A DNA stretch of 64,000 nucleotides from Homarus americanus (GCF_018991925.1 NW_024726235.1:6422869-6486868), one strand, 5' to 3'; positions 46,121 to 58,599 are shown, counted from the stretch's first letter. Notes: generated by a model not told the origin, from the sequence alone. Made by a program: numbers and translations.

Positions 46121-46170
46121 TGATGTGGGTCATTGACCTGTGTCCTGGTGGGCTAAACCCGTAAAAAAGA
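46121..46170 (-). repeat. Interspersed motif, copy 3 of 3 (inverted)
   Basis: The reverse complement reads TTTTTTACGGGTTTAGCCCA then CCAGGACACAGGTCAATGAC and CCACAT, matching 11087-11130 and 24918-24972. Confidence 0.75.
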
Positions 46171-47920
46171 AAGTTCTATGTCCTTTCGTTAATTTCTCCT
46201 CAGCTTCTTCATGTCTTTAGGCGCCCTAATGCTGCGCCGGATACAATAAGAACTGAACCCATATAATGATCCACTCTTCTATTTGTTAATTAATTTCCAC
46301 GGCCTGGACTCTCAGTGGTTCGAACCCTACGTGAACTTTTCCTTAAACTGGTGATGAATGAACGCAAAAACCTGACCCATACATATGATAAAAATAAATG
46401 GCTTTGAAAACACACTGAGACTCTTCTGCAATTACATTCAGTCTCTTATCATTCGTTATAGGAAAACATATAACAAACAAATCATTAAGTACCTGAACAA
46501 CTAGGGACAGAGGGTGCAGCATGGGAAAATATAATTGCAATAAAATGTAAAGCAAACTGTACTGCAGGCAATTGCTTATCGCGGTGGGTGACAGTGACCA
46601 ACCAGGCAGCAGCGACCACTACCTGAACCGTGAAGGATTATCTGGACGGTTGGAGTTATGGACCAGGATGTATTATAGAAAATAAATAGATAAACAAGTA
46701 AATGATACATAATTAATAGGTAAACAAATAAAATGGTCTAGATAAAAACTATAACAACAAACAACAATTACTGCTATTACTACTAACCTAACTTCTTCTC
46801 ATCAAATAATGCTAGCGTGGTTAATGTTCAGGTGAAATAAACTGAGGTGGAGATTGTTCAGGTGATCCGATAAAGGAAGCTAAAGTTAATTCAATTGTTT
46901 TTTTTTTACACCCTTTGACCTTGACCAGTGTCAGTGACCTTCGAACCCAACGTAAATATTATCATGACCTCTACTGCAGATATTAAGGTAACAGGTCAGC
47001 CCGTTTAAAAGTTAAGAGCGGACACAGACACATACAGACAGACAGACAGACACGAGCGACCCTTCGATAACAGCCTGTAACGATGGATACCGGTATATAC
47101 AGACTGACAAACGAACTGATATACGGCCACATGGAGGAGACACAAATAAAGCTCAATTACACCAACACAAAACAACAAAAGAGTATCTCACTCCTGACTA
47201 AGCTCTGGAGTGCCTAAAGTTTGTACATTAAATTTTACCCCAACTGGAGGCGCGAGAATTCATCTGACTTCCTCACTTATGTAAGTTTCTGCACAAAGAT
47301 GGCCGCCAAACTAACGTCGCAGTACTTCCTCTCATCTCAGTTATAGGGTAAATAAAAGTCAACGTAATCTGCTTTGAGAATCCTGACTCCAGTTCCCGAA
47401 AAAAAGAAAAATTATTCTTTCCGTTGATAATCTCTGCCGCTTTTCATGTCGAGATGAAGACATTACCTTTGTGTTTCCGTCACCACCTCAGTATTACTTT
47501 GTGTTTTTTGTGTATTTAAATAACTGTTTTGTTTTACTTCTTTTGAATGTGTTTTAGTATTTACGGGTATGTTATCAATCCATTTATTCATGTATTTTGT
47601 GGGGTGCGTTTTTATATCCATTAATACCGGTATTGTATACGGTACCAGTGGAGAGCTTAATCAAGAGTACGTATGTGTGTGTGTGTGTGAGTAAATATTA
47701 AAATAAAACAAGATTCCAACAACTTCACTCTCTGCCTCCTTCATCCCCCGCCTCTCCTTTCCCCTCCCCTCTCACTCCTTCATTTCTCTAGCTCCCCCTC
47801 TCACCCCTACCTCCCCTCGCCATCCCTCCCACTCACCCTCTACTTCCCCCACTAATCCCCTGAGCGCACGGTAAGTCACAGGCCACATAAAAAAATGAGA
47901 ACAGTGACTTAGGTTATACA
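46171..47920. other. Non-coding stretch
   Basis: Unique AT-rich DNA. A CT-rich patch (47730-47860) and a short CAGA run (about 47035-47052). No gene supported. Confidence 0.5.
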
Positions 47921-47929
47921 AGACATGAG

Positions 47930-48790
47930 TTAATGTACACATACGACACGAAGATATTTAGGAAGGTAGCAAGTCAGGATGATGTCTCAGCAATACAGGA
48001 AGACCTGAATGAGCTGTTCAAATGGCCTCAAGACTGGCAAATGCTCTTTAACATTACGGAATGTAAAACCTTACACGTAGGATACATCAACCCTAGCATA
48101 GTTATTCTTTTAATACCTTTCCTGAATGCTGTCAAGAAGGAGAAAGATCTTGGCGTTTTTATAGACCAATCACTGAAGACGGCGCAACAAGTGAGGAAAG
48201 CAAATCAAGATTTGGGACTTATAAAGCGTATCTTTGAATACAAAGACAAGAAATTGCTCCTTCAACTGACAAATCTCAAGTATGTCCCAGTCTGGATTAG
48301 TACATACAGGCATGGGAACTCTACCTCCAGAAAGACATGACATCCCTAGAAAAGGTGCAACACAAAGCGACTGAAATGATTCCGGAACAATGTCGTCTAG
48401 ATTATTTAAGTAGACTGCAGGCCTTAGGACTAACAACCCTTCAGTCAAGGCACAATTGCGCAGATCTCATTGAAACATTAAAAATCCTGAAAGTGATGGA
48501 AAATGTGAACCCGGACCATTTCTTTGAGATGTCACGCACCGCCAACATGAGAGGACATAACTACAAGTCCGTCAAGCTATCATGCAGAGCTAATTTGAGA
48601 AAATACTTTTTCACAAAGAGGCTGGTAGACTTATGGAACAGTCTACCGGCCCAAGCCTGGAGTAAATAACAGTACTGGGCCACAAAATAGCCCTTGACAA
48701 AATTATCAAGAACAATGGAGGAATCCTACCCAAGCCACTGGCCTCCTGTCTTTGCCATGGCCACGTCTAGTGGGTGGGCCATTAGGTAAA
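47930..48790 (+). pseudogene. CR1-type LINE C-terminal fragment (second subfamily)
   Basis: The reading starts in a degraded catalytic box (MYTYDTKIFRKV, where MYADDTKIFRKV would be usual), then LNELFKWPQDWQMLFNITEC, KKEKDLGVFIDQSLK and QVRKANQDLGLIKRIFEYKD. A frameshift near 48300-48335 shifts to TSLEKVQHKATEMIP, RLDYLSRLQALGLTTLQSRH, ANLRKYFFTKRLVDLWNSLP and TAA. The 3' UTR ends in AGGTAAATAAGGTAAATA at about 48785. The aspartates are lost and the copy is dead. It differs clearly from the 7869-9848 family. Confidence 0.85.
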
Positions 48791-49110
48791 TAAGGTAAAT
48801 ATTCATATGCTCCTACACACACACACACACACAGTCACCCAACGACCTGAAATTTAAATACTAATGTCTTGATTTCCATAACTAATTACCTTAATACTCA
48901 TTATTCTCCCCAGACAACTAATTAGCTAACGGCATTAGTGATTACCAGCCAAACTAAGATAATATACCAGCACTAGTTCTTTATGGTAAATTAATCAGAA
49001 TTAGCATCACTTAATGGACATTTTTTAATTCGGTCTGGTCAGGTGAAGATTAGGCACCCCACTTAATTTTACGTGATGAATGAACACCATCACGCTATCT
49101 GGGGGATAAT

Positions 49111-49400
49111 GTTATGTTATGTTATGTTATGTTACGTTATATAGGAATATTATCGTGGTGGTGGTTAACGATGAGTTGCGTTAAGTTAAGGTAGGTTAGC
49201 TAGTATTAGGTTGGGTTAGGTTAGGTTAGGTTACGTTAGCTAGAATGGGTTAGGTTGAGTTAGTTAGGGTTAGGTTACAATACGTTAGTTAAAGTTACGT
49301 AAGTTTGTGTTACGTTAATTAAATTAGGTTAGTTTACATTAGTTAGGGTTAAGCTAAGTTATAATAGTTTAAGTTAGGTTAGGTTAGGTTCTATAATTAC
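49111..49400 (+). repeat. Degenerate TTAGG/GTTA array
   Basis: GTTATGTTATGTTATGTTAT, then many GTTAGGTTAGG words and GTTAGTTAGG variants. It resembles decayed interstitial telomere repeat. Confidence 0.7.
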
Positions 49401-49639
49401 TTGATGTGTATTTAACCAAATTCTAACCTATCCTGACCTATGTGACTGATGAAGTTTTTTTTCTTTTAAGCGTGAGGGATCTTTTCACTTGTGTACGACC
49501 TGTCAGTAAGCGCTAGATTGAGTTGTGTGGGAATGATATAAAGGTCGCCACTGTGTCGAGGTTGACGACAATATGAAAGTTTAAAGTTGAATTTCCACTA
49601 AAAGCAGAACCACAGACGAACCTGACCAAACCTACCATA

Positions 49640-49890
49640 ACCTATCCTAACTTTAACTTAACCTTAACTTAACGTAGCCTAACCTACGTTAAGTTAGACC
49701 TGACCTCACCTAATCTAACCAGACCTAACTTAACCTAATCTAACCAGACCTGACCATACCTAATCTAACCAGACCTAACTTAACCTAATCTAACCAGACC
49801 TGACCATACCTAATCTAACCAGACCTAACTTAACCTAATCTAACCAGACCTGACCTCACGTAACCTAACCAGATCTGACCTCACCTAATC
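49640..49890 (+). repeat. CCTAA-rich array with a regular 50-bp unit
   Basis: Units starting TGACC at 49701, 49751, 49801 and 49851 contain CCTAATCTAACCAGACCTAA then CTTAACCTAATCTAACCAGA. The orientation is opposite to the TTAGG array at 49111-49400, about 240 bp away. Confidence 0.85.
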
Positions 49891-49974
49891 TAACTATAGA
49901 TGGTGCTGTACAGCTGTAGTGTCTCATTTGGGTTTGACACAGTTTCGACCCGAGGAAGGAAGGAAGGAAGGTGC

Positions 49975-50362
49975 GTGTGTTAATGAGGACAGGTGGAGGG
50001 GTGAGAGGGACAGGTGGAGGGGTGTGAGAGGGACAGGTGGACGGGTGGGAGAGACAGGTGGACGGGTGTGAGGGACAGGTGGGGGTGTAAGATGGACAGG
50101 TGAGAGGGACAGGGGGGGTGTGAGAGGGACAGGTGGAGGGTGTGAGGGACAGGTGGGGCAGGTGGAGGGACAGGTGGAGGACGGTGTGAGGGACAGGGAC
50201 AGGTGGAGGGGTGAGAGGGACAGATGGACGGGTGAGGGACAGGTGGGGGTGTGAGAGGGACAGGTGGAGGGTGTGAGGGACAGGTGGGGGTGTGAGGGAC
50301 AGGTGGGGGGTGTGGAGGGACAGGTGGACGGGTATGAGGGACAGGTGGAGGGGTGTGCCGGT
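49975..50362 (+). repeat. Minisatellite (GAGGGACAGGTGGAGGGGTG), about 20 units
   Basis: Units of 19-22 bp. The reverse strand gives a spurious Ser/Pro/His-rich ORF. Confidence 0.95.
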
Positions 50363-51770
50363 GTGGGTTAATACTTGCCCTCCCTTCATCCGTTCACATA
50401 CCTTGGGCACTCCTCTTACCCTCCCTCCTCCTTCTCCCCCTCCTTCTCCTTCCCCCCCCCCCCTTCCTAGGACCAGGTGTTAAATACATTATGATAATTT
50501 TACACCTTATTATAAAGTCACTTGTCCGGCTACATGGTGACTCACGCCGCCTGGACTGTCAGGTTCACAGAAATCAGGTAGACAGACACACAGACAGAGG
50601 AGTAAAATAATAGACATAAATACATGTATACAGACATGAATGTATACAAAGAGATATAAGGATACACATACACTCTCTCATTGACACTCAAGGACATACA
50701 TGATTCTAAACAATGAAACATACATCACTGTATATACACTGATACTCAGACAAACATCCACATACATAATATTAACAATGAAAGAGACACATGAATATAC
50801 ACATACTCAAAAACACAAAGCAACACACACACACACACACACACACAGCCCCAAATACGGCACGTAAGCCATAAAATGTGGCCTAGTTTAAAATTGTACC
50901 TATCAATTTTAAAGAGAGAACTATTGCTTGATCTATTAATTGTATTCTTTATCTTTTCAATGTGATTACATGTTAAGACTTGATTATCACTTCATTCTCA
51001 AATCAACAATTTTACTAATTTTGTCACAAAGACAGATTTCAAGTACGTATAACTAATTTACGTGTGTAGTCGGTATTATTGTATCCCATGTAACGCTTAT
51101 GAACGTGCAAAGTGTGTACACCGAACACGGCAGGTTTTCCTCGGGCACTGTACTCCTGTATCCTCTTGTACTGTACTAACACTGGACCCTTGGGGGATGA
51201 TGGCCCCCACTAAACCTCTAAAGTTCCCAGTTGGTCATGACTGATCAGCATCACCCACTGCAAATATATCAATCAATCAATCAAGTAATCGATCGATCAA
51301 CTCTCGCCTATAACACAACACTTCACCACAAAAAATATATGCTGCAATTAGCCGAACAAGTATATCAGATTGCATTAACGTGTTCACGATGCATCAATTT
51401 GTATAAATTTGGACACGCGACACTGTGTGAGCCTGACTCACCACTGTGACCTCACACCTTCACTGTTGGTGCTCACTCACCCTCCTCGTTCTAAAAACTG
51501 AATAACTTACTCGCTGGGAATAACAAAGGAGAATATAACCTGTAATTACACGAGGTAAAAAAGACCTTAAGGCAGAAGAGGCGAGAGTGACCCCCCCCCC
51601 CGCGAGGAGTGAAGGCAAGAGAGGATAGGGAGGGAGGGGGGGAGAAAGAGACAGGGAGAGCAGTGGTATGGTACTCACCGCGACGAGTGTGGACACAGAC
51701 TGAGGTGCTGGTCCTGGTGGCACTACTGAAGGGGCTCACCGCCACGTGAGTACGCCACTCAGTCCTCCTG
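50363..51770. other. Non-coding stretch with small simple repeats
   Basis: C-run at 50453-50463, (AC)n at 50824-50848, C-run at 51590-51601. No gene supported. Confidence 0.5.
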
Positions 51771-51775
51771 GTCTA

Positions 51776-52075
51776 CTATGGTGGTGCAGGTTGTGGTAGG
51801 AGGGGTAGGTTGTGGTGGTAAGGAGCAGGTTGTGGTAGGAGGGGTAGGTTGTGATGGTAATGATATGTTGTAATGATGTTGGGTAGATCTGGGTATTGAG
51901 GTAGGTTGTGGTGGTAAGGATAGGTTGTGGTGATGGGGGTAGGTTGTGGAGGTGAGGGTAGGTTGTGGTGGTAAGGATAGGTTGTGGTGATGGGGGTTCG
52001 TTGTCGTGGTAGGGGTAAGTTGTGGTGGTGGAGGTAGGTTGCGGTGGTGGGGGTTGAAGAGGTGTTAACAGTGAT
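51776..52075 (+). repeat. Minisatellite (GGTAGGTTGTGGTGGTAAGG)
   Basis: About 15 imperfect units of 18-21 bp, followed by a short GAT run at 52108-52128. Confidence 0.9.
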
Positions 52076-52350
52076 GGTGGTATGTCGTGATAATGATAGT
52101 GACACTGATGATGATGATGATGATGATGGTAGCAGATAGTGTGGGAGTTATCTTAATATAAACTTTGAACACTATAGACTATACGTTCATCTATTTATTT
52201 TGTCGAGATGTAAGGCGTTTGAGGTGAGAATTGTGGAGCGTACAGTTGACCGAGGTGTGTCCCTGGTGGTGAAGCCTTAGTAGGGAGAGAGTGGTGTGAG
52301 TGGCCTCTACCATAACAACGTGTTGCACGAGAGCGGGATATTACCCTTCT

Positions 52351-52368
52351 CTCTCTCTCTCTCTCTCG
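52351..52368. repeat. (CT)n microsatellite
   Basis: Perfect CT run. Confidence 0.9.
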
Positions 52369-52929
52369 TGTTATTGTTTCCATCCAGATATCATGAATTA
52401 TAGTTAGGTGCTCAGTGGAATATATATTACATCGTAGTTGTATACATCACACTGTCCTCCCTCTCCCCTCTCTTTATATGTCGGTAATTTTTACCTAAGA
52501 GCGTAAGCATAACCTAAGCTGATCATATCTGAGTAATTGTTAACTTCAAAATTTTTATAAGTGTAATCAAAGTTTTCTTCGCTGAAGTGAGTAATTTATA
52601 TTGTTTCATTTTTATGAATTTGTCAACTTATCATCAGTGTTTATGTCAGCCGTTTTATGTTGCCTCTTACACTTCGCCAAGTACCAGGCCTGTCATTAGG
52701 AGGAGGGATATCTGGTCAGGGAGAGAAGAGGTGTTGGTAACGGCTGGGGACCTGTAGGAGGAGGTCATAGGGCAAGTGAGGATGTAGTGAGAGTGGGTGT
52801 GACAGGCCTGGTACTTGACATTATTAGGGACCTGCCACACTTTGCCATAAACAGATAAATTGTACCGGGAATTTTCCCCCCACACACTCATCATTCTGTC
52901 ACGTTATGTAACTTGTTGACAAAACCCAT

Positions 52930-53520
52930 GACCCTTCAGGCTTTCACGCCCTTAATGCATGAATCATAAAGGCAAGCATGAACTCTGCATGCTTCCCAGT
53001 TGGGCACTGTAAATGCTTCTGCGCTTCACCTTGCACAGGATGTAAGGGGGTGCCCAATAAACTAGCCCCTTCGTGGGCAATCTGTAATCTGTAATCTGAG
53101 AGGGTAGCCGGGGGTGGTGTCCTTAAGTCCAATAGGTAGCCCTGGTGGAGACAGCACAGACACAGTAGCGGGCGCGGCTTGCGGTGGGTGGAGGACAGGT
53201 TGCGGCACCACGTGCCGTGAAGATGAGGCAGGACTTCGCTCAGGGGCAGCAGGACACACCAGGGCAGGCCCGGTAGGCACTACACCAGTAATGAAGGCCG
53301 CCGGAGGTGGCGTAGGGGGGGCTCACAGGGGGACTACCAGCTTGTGTCAAACCAGAAGAGAGGAGTGACTGGGTGGCAACAGAGGGCAAGAGTAGGTCGG
53401 AAATGGTGGTACAGAGTGTAGCGAAGAGTTTTTCAATACGGTTGGTAAATTCTTGGAAGAGGGATATGATCTGTGTCATGTCACTGGAGGGGGGGTTGTG
53501 GGGCACCAGTTTGCCTATTC
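52930..53520. mobile_element. Probable interspersed element: LINE-like tail plus proline-rich ORF1-like remnant
   Basis: 53030-53100 carries GCACAGGATGTAAGGGGGTG then CCCAATAAACTAGCC and a CTGTAAT-type tail resembling 1545-1610. On the minus strand, 53506 to about 53070 reads SSDMTQIISLFQEFTNRIEK then LFATLCTTISDLLLPSV and, after a frameshift, a Pro/Ser/Val-rich stretch (VPQPVLHPPQAAPATVSVLS). This resembles the low-complexity ORF1 proteins of LINEs. GC-rich against AT-rich flanks. Family not identified. Confidence 0.4.
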
Positions 53521-55900
53521 TGAGTTGAGTAATTCAGTCAAGTCTTGACACTGAGAGTGTATCACTTCTCACTGCCACGCAGGACAGCTGATGAGGGGTT
53601 GGCCGCGCATGGTGTAATGTCACCATTAGCCAAGTCATCACTGAGACGCACTTGAGAACAAAGGGCGTGACACAAGCCCGTGACAACACCACGAGTTCTT
53701 CTGTAACCCATTACAAGAGTCAATAGTTAGTCCTAAGTCAATGTTTTAATACGTCTTATTTTAACTCTGAGTTGTCTTTGGTCTTTCTGTTGTCTTGATA
53801 TGTTCATCCAGTTCCGGCACTTAAGCAGTCAGGAAGTAGGAACAGGCAAAAAGTGGACGTATAGTTGTCACGCCGTTGAAAAGGTTAACAGATATAACTA
53901 CCTTCAGTACAATAATTAAAACGGGCAATAATAACCATCTGTCCTGTTTACATAACATCAATTATATTTAACATATTTATGAACAAAATGTAAAAAGACA
54001 ACAATTAAATAAAAAAAATGATCCGGATTTTAATTCCTATTTTTAAACTACAATTTTAACGAGGTCCACATTAAAAACAACTATTACAAGCACAGTAAGC
54101 GTTAAATTCCGAAAATTTTAAATATGTATGCATGTACTGTGTGACTATTTACTCAATAAATGCAAATCACAGCAAATATAACCATGTGGTCATTCATACT
54201 GTTATAGAGGCACACACAAGATGAAATCGTTCGCATTGTCTTTCAAACTTTTTTTATTTATATTTTCAATCCTTCGTTACTGTTGATTAAATTTCATTTA
54301 GTACATTACAATATTATTAATTTGAAGAACATTTCAATGAGTAGGTGAGTCAATGCAGCTATTGACCAGCATTCAAATTGAAAGAAAACGTATGACGTTG
54401 GGCTGGTTTGGATGGTAAACTACAAGTTTTGTTGATCCAACAGTCGCTGAGGCAGCCATGATTAGTAGGAGCAATAGTATTGTACGACACCCATCATTTG
54501 AGTGGAAATAAGCAAACCTTGATTATTACCTTCTCACCAAAGTGAGAATGGAGTTACTGATTTATTTCCACAGCATTCAACTGTAAGAGGTCTACAACAG
54601 ATCTCACATAAAACAAATATTCAGCGTTCATAGACCTCTGTTTGCATGTCAGAAACTGGTATGAGGAGACGGTGGAATTTTTTTTTTTAAGACAGATTAT
54701 AAGAAAAAATTGTTTTTATCCTTTTCGCCATTTATCAGCTTACTAGCCGTTTGGGCACTATATCCAGTGTTAGTACAGGAGGAAATCCGAGACAAAATTC
54801 CATTGTTAGTTACTGGCATTTCAACCTTACTGCCATAACATTCTAATCTGCCATATCAACCATTTCGTATGGCAAAAACTTAAAGCGCCAAAACTAGCAT
54901 AAACTAACCTACCTTAAGCGTGTTAAGTACTGTGGTGAACTAGACTGGCAAGTATTCTTTTCATGCTATTGTTACGACCCTCCTTCCACCGCTTACCCAG
55001 TTTCCACCACTGGTTACCAGCGGCTAGGGTCGTATGTACAGAAGCAGTAGATATCTCTCAAGAGTTGTTTGGATGCAATGAAACAGTTAATTTTCTTCTC
55101 AAATAATTGACGTTTATTTATGGAGAAATACTGTAAAATAATATGAACAAGACCAACACTGGTCACCACGACCACCACCTGTGTTATGATCACTGACTCG
55201 CACAACAGTGAGCAGTCCAGTTGAAAGACCATTTAATAAAACGAAAGTGCCGCGGAAAATTACAATATACTCGTACAATAATCGGAACACTTCCTCTGGT
55301 AGGTCAGCTAAGTAGGCTGTACCGAGTGTAGCCTACACTATGCGTGTCATGATGGGCTGTACTCAAAAGATTAGTGCCTGATGGTGTTTATGTCGCATTG
55401 CGATTTACGATATTTGTTCCAGTGAAAGTTTTCTTATTCCGAGATGTGAGGATAAACTTCTGGTGTCTACCACAGTAGATCACACCTCACTACCAAGACA
55501 TGGAGTCTTCACGATGATTCACCAATAAAATTAGGATGTATTAGTCCTTGACTATGTTCCTCTTATCTAACATATTTCTCTCTGCTGGTAATTTACTTAT
55601 GTCACAATAGGGTGTAGAAAGTAGCTCCTGGCACGTTATCTCTCCAAGGCATCCCTTTCTCTGGCTGGTTCTGAACCCCTGCCAACATCTCCACCTGCCT
55701 CTCACCACCACCACCACCACCACCATCTCTATAATTTGGACTAATTTCACGCATAAAACCATGAAGATGTAACGATATTATGATTACAATTTATGCTGCT
55801 GGAGGGAAAATATAGTTGTTTGTTCAAGCTATAAGTGAAACTATAAATGTTCCCAGTGCATGAATTAACCTTCACTTCCACGCACGTGTCACCCGCTCAC
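53521..55900. other. Mostly non-coding stretch with a LINE tail relic and a hairpin
   Basis: 54714-54760 is a diverged inverted CR1-like tail (reverse complement CCCAAACGGCTAGTAAGCTG then GCGAAAAGGATAAAAA). At 54972-55035 the words TACGACCCT and AGGGTCGTA with inner CCGCT/AGCGG form a hairpin. No gene supported. Confidence 0.5.
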
Positions 55901-55902
55901 TG

Positions 55903-56589
55903 TCACCTCACCTTCAAGCCACATGAGTCCTCCCTCTCATTTACGTATGGTTCTTGGAATGTTGTATGAGGCAGGGCAGGAGGCATTCGCAGCAATGCGG
56001 TGAACGTTTTAACTGAAGGTTGTTTAGCGCTGCCGAGGTTAGTCAGGAACCGGTTTTGTTGTGTAAATGTCCACCTCAGTTTTACCTTCTGGTAAGTCAC
56101 CTCTTCCCCTGGACACAAGGAATTTCCTCTGAATAGGCAGTACGTACATTTTCTGGGGTCGTGGAGGATTGCCAAGATCCTCTCCTCCCCGTTCCTCAAG
56201 GACGGACAGACCCAGCCTAAAGGAATACGTAAATAATGTACCAAAGAGGCTCTCTCGGTAAGATGCAGGCTGGGGCCATAGGGTTGTAAGGCACTGTGAT
56301 GCGCTATTATATATTTTTTATAACTAAGTATATATGTATGGTAGGATGCCTCACAGAAACACTGTGTTATTAATAATTCTGCATACGCCATGTCTTCACC
56401 AAATGAATGCATAAACTGTGTGAGTAACAAGTTATCACGTACAATCGTTCCAAAAACTATCTTTACGATTTTGTGTGACAATATGACACAGCGGACGAAG
56501 GAGTTGACAACCTTATAGAGTCTCGTGTTCATTTTGAAATTCATCGAATCTTTTGGAACGAGTGTATAAACAATGGTTCTTTTGGTCAA
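55903..56589 (-). CDS. Unidentified 228-codon ORF
   Basis: Single uninterrupted frame from ATG 56589 to stop at 55903, with mixed, non-repetitive composition: ITQCFCEASYHTYILSYKKY, LHLTERASLVHYLRIPLGWV, then ILHDPRKCTYCLFRGNSLCP and KLRWTFTQQNRFLTNLGSAK. It holds several Cys (CTYC and nearby CP) but no motif I recognise. It is unusually long for chance in this AT-rich DNA but not impossible. It could be a retropseudogene, a fragment of an unknown mobile element or a host exon; no splice sites or polyadenylation signal clearly frame it. Confidence 0.3.
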   Translation of the reverse strand: MTKRTIVYTLVPKDSMNFKMNTRLYKVVNSFVRCVILSHKIVKIVFGTIVRDNLLLTQFMHSFGEDMAYAELLITQCFCEASYHTYILSYKKYIIAHHSALQPYGPSLHLTERASLVHYLRIPLGWVCPSLRNGEERILAILHDPRKCTYCLFRGNSLCPGEEVTYQKVKLRWTFTQQNRFLTNLGSAKQPSVKTFTALLRMPPALPHTTFQEPYVNEREDSCGLKVR

Positions 56590-56605
56590 GAAGTAGTCGT
56601 ATTAT

Positions 56606-56612
56606 ATTTATT

Positions 56613-56694
<82 letters not shown>
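56606..56694. repeat. (TTA)n microsatellite
   Basis: About 89 bp with one interruption. Confidence 0.95.
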
Positions 56695-56699
56695 GAGGA

Positions 56700-57578
56700 G
56701 ACAGAGTGAATCAGAGTCACTTTCCTAACAACTGCAGCACCAGACGGCCATACCTGTACACTGTACTCAAGGAAGGTGTCAAGTTGTCAACTCTGGTTTA
56801 GTTGTACCTTTTACAAAACTATGACCTTGACCTTTGAACTATTTATTTCTAAAAATGTAGCAGCTTTAGTGTTTATTACGACGGATAAACAGACAGAGAA
56901 AGAATACGTCGCTCCCTCGATTCTCGAGTCATGCCAGGTTCTTACACCCACACACACATTAATACTTCTAAATGCCGACACGAGTGGCACAGACCTCCGT
57001 CCTCACTTGGTCCTCTCCAATGTAAAGAAACAAATTTAATCACAGCCTGGACTCTCAAAGATCCGTACGGTGTATTTATTTACTCTCTACCTGGACATTT
57101 GAAAACACATCTAACTTTCTCATTAAACCCTTTCGATGTGATTCCTGAAATTTATTAATTCATTTTGGTTATCGCCAGTCGATTTTATTAAGCATAGGGA
57201 AACATCTCGCAGCCAAAAGTTAAGTTACCAAACAAAGACTGGAAGCCAAAATGGCACTGAGGCTATACTTAGACCGCTTTGTAAATACTGTACAGAATAT
57301 GCCTTCACTTTTTCCATGTAAATTACGCACGACTCTGAGAAGAAGGACCCAGAATCACAGACGGTGAAGACAGAGGACTTACTGAGGTGTTCTACAACGG
57401 TCATGGTATTGTGCTCCCGGTTCACAGGATGGGAAGTAGACGTATTCATAGTAGAGTTTCGATGTAACTTTAATGCCGTTTACACATTACTTTTTATCCT
57501 TTAAGTGAAGTCGGTCAGTTAGATACGTTCTCACATCTTCACTTACTAGGAAATTTGACTTTACGAGCCCAGTGAGGA

Positions 57579-57580
<2 letters not shown>
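56700..57580. other. Non-coding stretch
   Basis: No gene or repeat supported. Confidence 0.5.
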
Positions 57581-57621
<41 letters not shown>

Positions 57622-57650
57622 GAGAAAAAGAAAGAGAGAGAGAGAGAGGA
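57581..57650. repeat. (GA)n imperfect microsatellite
   Basis: GA run with AAAGC/AAAAAG interruptions. Confidence 0.9.
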
Positions 57651-57944
57651 AATGTATTATTTTCTGACACTAGCGGAAGGTCGAGTTGATGTAACCAGGA
57701 AGATGTGTGGATGACCTCAGGTGCGGCCAGTGAGAGGTGGGTTAATGTACGTAGTGAGTGGCACATGAAAGAAGATTTTTCGTTTTGGGAAGATGGATGA
57801 GAAGGAAAATAAGAGGGAAGGTCGATAAGAAGAAAAGAGAAAGAAAAACAACACTAAGAAAAAGAAAAAAAGAAACAGTAGAGAAAGAAAAAAGTAATAA
57901 AGCAATAGTAATAGTAATGGTGATAAATACTAATAATAAAATAA

Positions 57945-57949
57945 TAATG

Positions 57950-57980
<31 letters not shown>

Positions 57981-58367
57981 GAAGAAGAACAAGAAGAAGA
58001 ATATGAAGAAGAAGAAGAAGAAGAAGAAGAAGAAGAAGAAGAAGAAGAAGAAGAAGAAGAAGAAGAAGAAGAAGAAGAAGAAGAAGAAGAAGAAGAAGAA
58101 GAAGAAGAAGAAGAAGAAGAAGAAGAAGAAGAAGAAGAAGAAGAAGAAGAAGAAGAAGAAGAAGAAGAAGAAGAAGAAGAAGAAGAAGAAGAAGAAGAAG
58201 AAGAAGAAGAAGAAGAAGAAGAAGAAGAAGAAGAAGAAGAAGAAGAAGAAGAAGAAGAAGAAGAAGAAGAAGAAGAAGAAGAAGAAGAAGAAGAAGAAGA
58301 AGAAGAAGAAGAAGAAGAAGAAGAAGAAGAAGAAGAAGAAGAAGAAGAAGAAGAAGAAGAAGAAGAA
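57945..58367 (+). repeat. (AAT)n followed by a very long (GAA)n tract
   Basis: AAT units to about 57980, then GAA. From 58005 to 58366 the GAA run is perfect (about 120 units). Spurious poly-Lys and poly-Ser ORFs result. Confidence 0.97.
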
Positions 58368-58538
58368 AAATTAGGGAAGGAGAAAGACCGACAAATTGGT
58401 GTTAAGTCATAAATGAAGTGGTTGAAGAATAGATACGACAATTAACTTTATTTCCGTTACTTACAGTTTCCACTTTACTTAATATCATGAGAAAACCAGC
58501 GCGAGTACAAAACGGAGGACGAAAATAAGAATATGCAG

Positions 58539-58540
<2 letters not shown>

Positions 58541-58579
<39 letters not shown>
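58541..58579. repeat. (GA)n microsatellite
   Basis: Perfect GA run. Confidence 0.95.
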
Positions 58580-58582
<3 letters not shown>

Positions 58583-58599
58583 TCGACACCCTCCACACA

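Noticed and set aside
49865..50410. 181-codon minus ORF rich in Ser, Pro, His
   Set aside because: Reverse of the GAGGGACAGGTGGAGG minisatellite.
57854..58441. Poly-serine (195 aa) and poly-lysine (123 aa) ORFs
   Set aside because: Translations of the GAA/TTC microsatellite.
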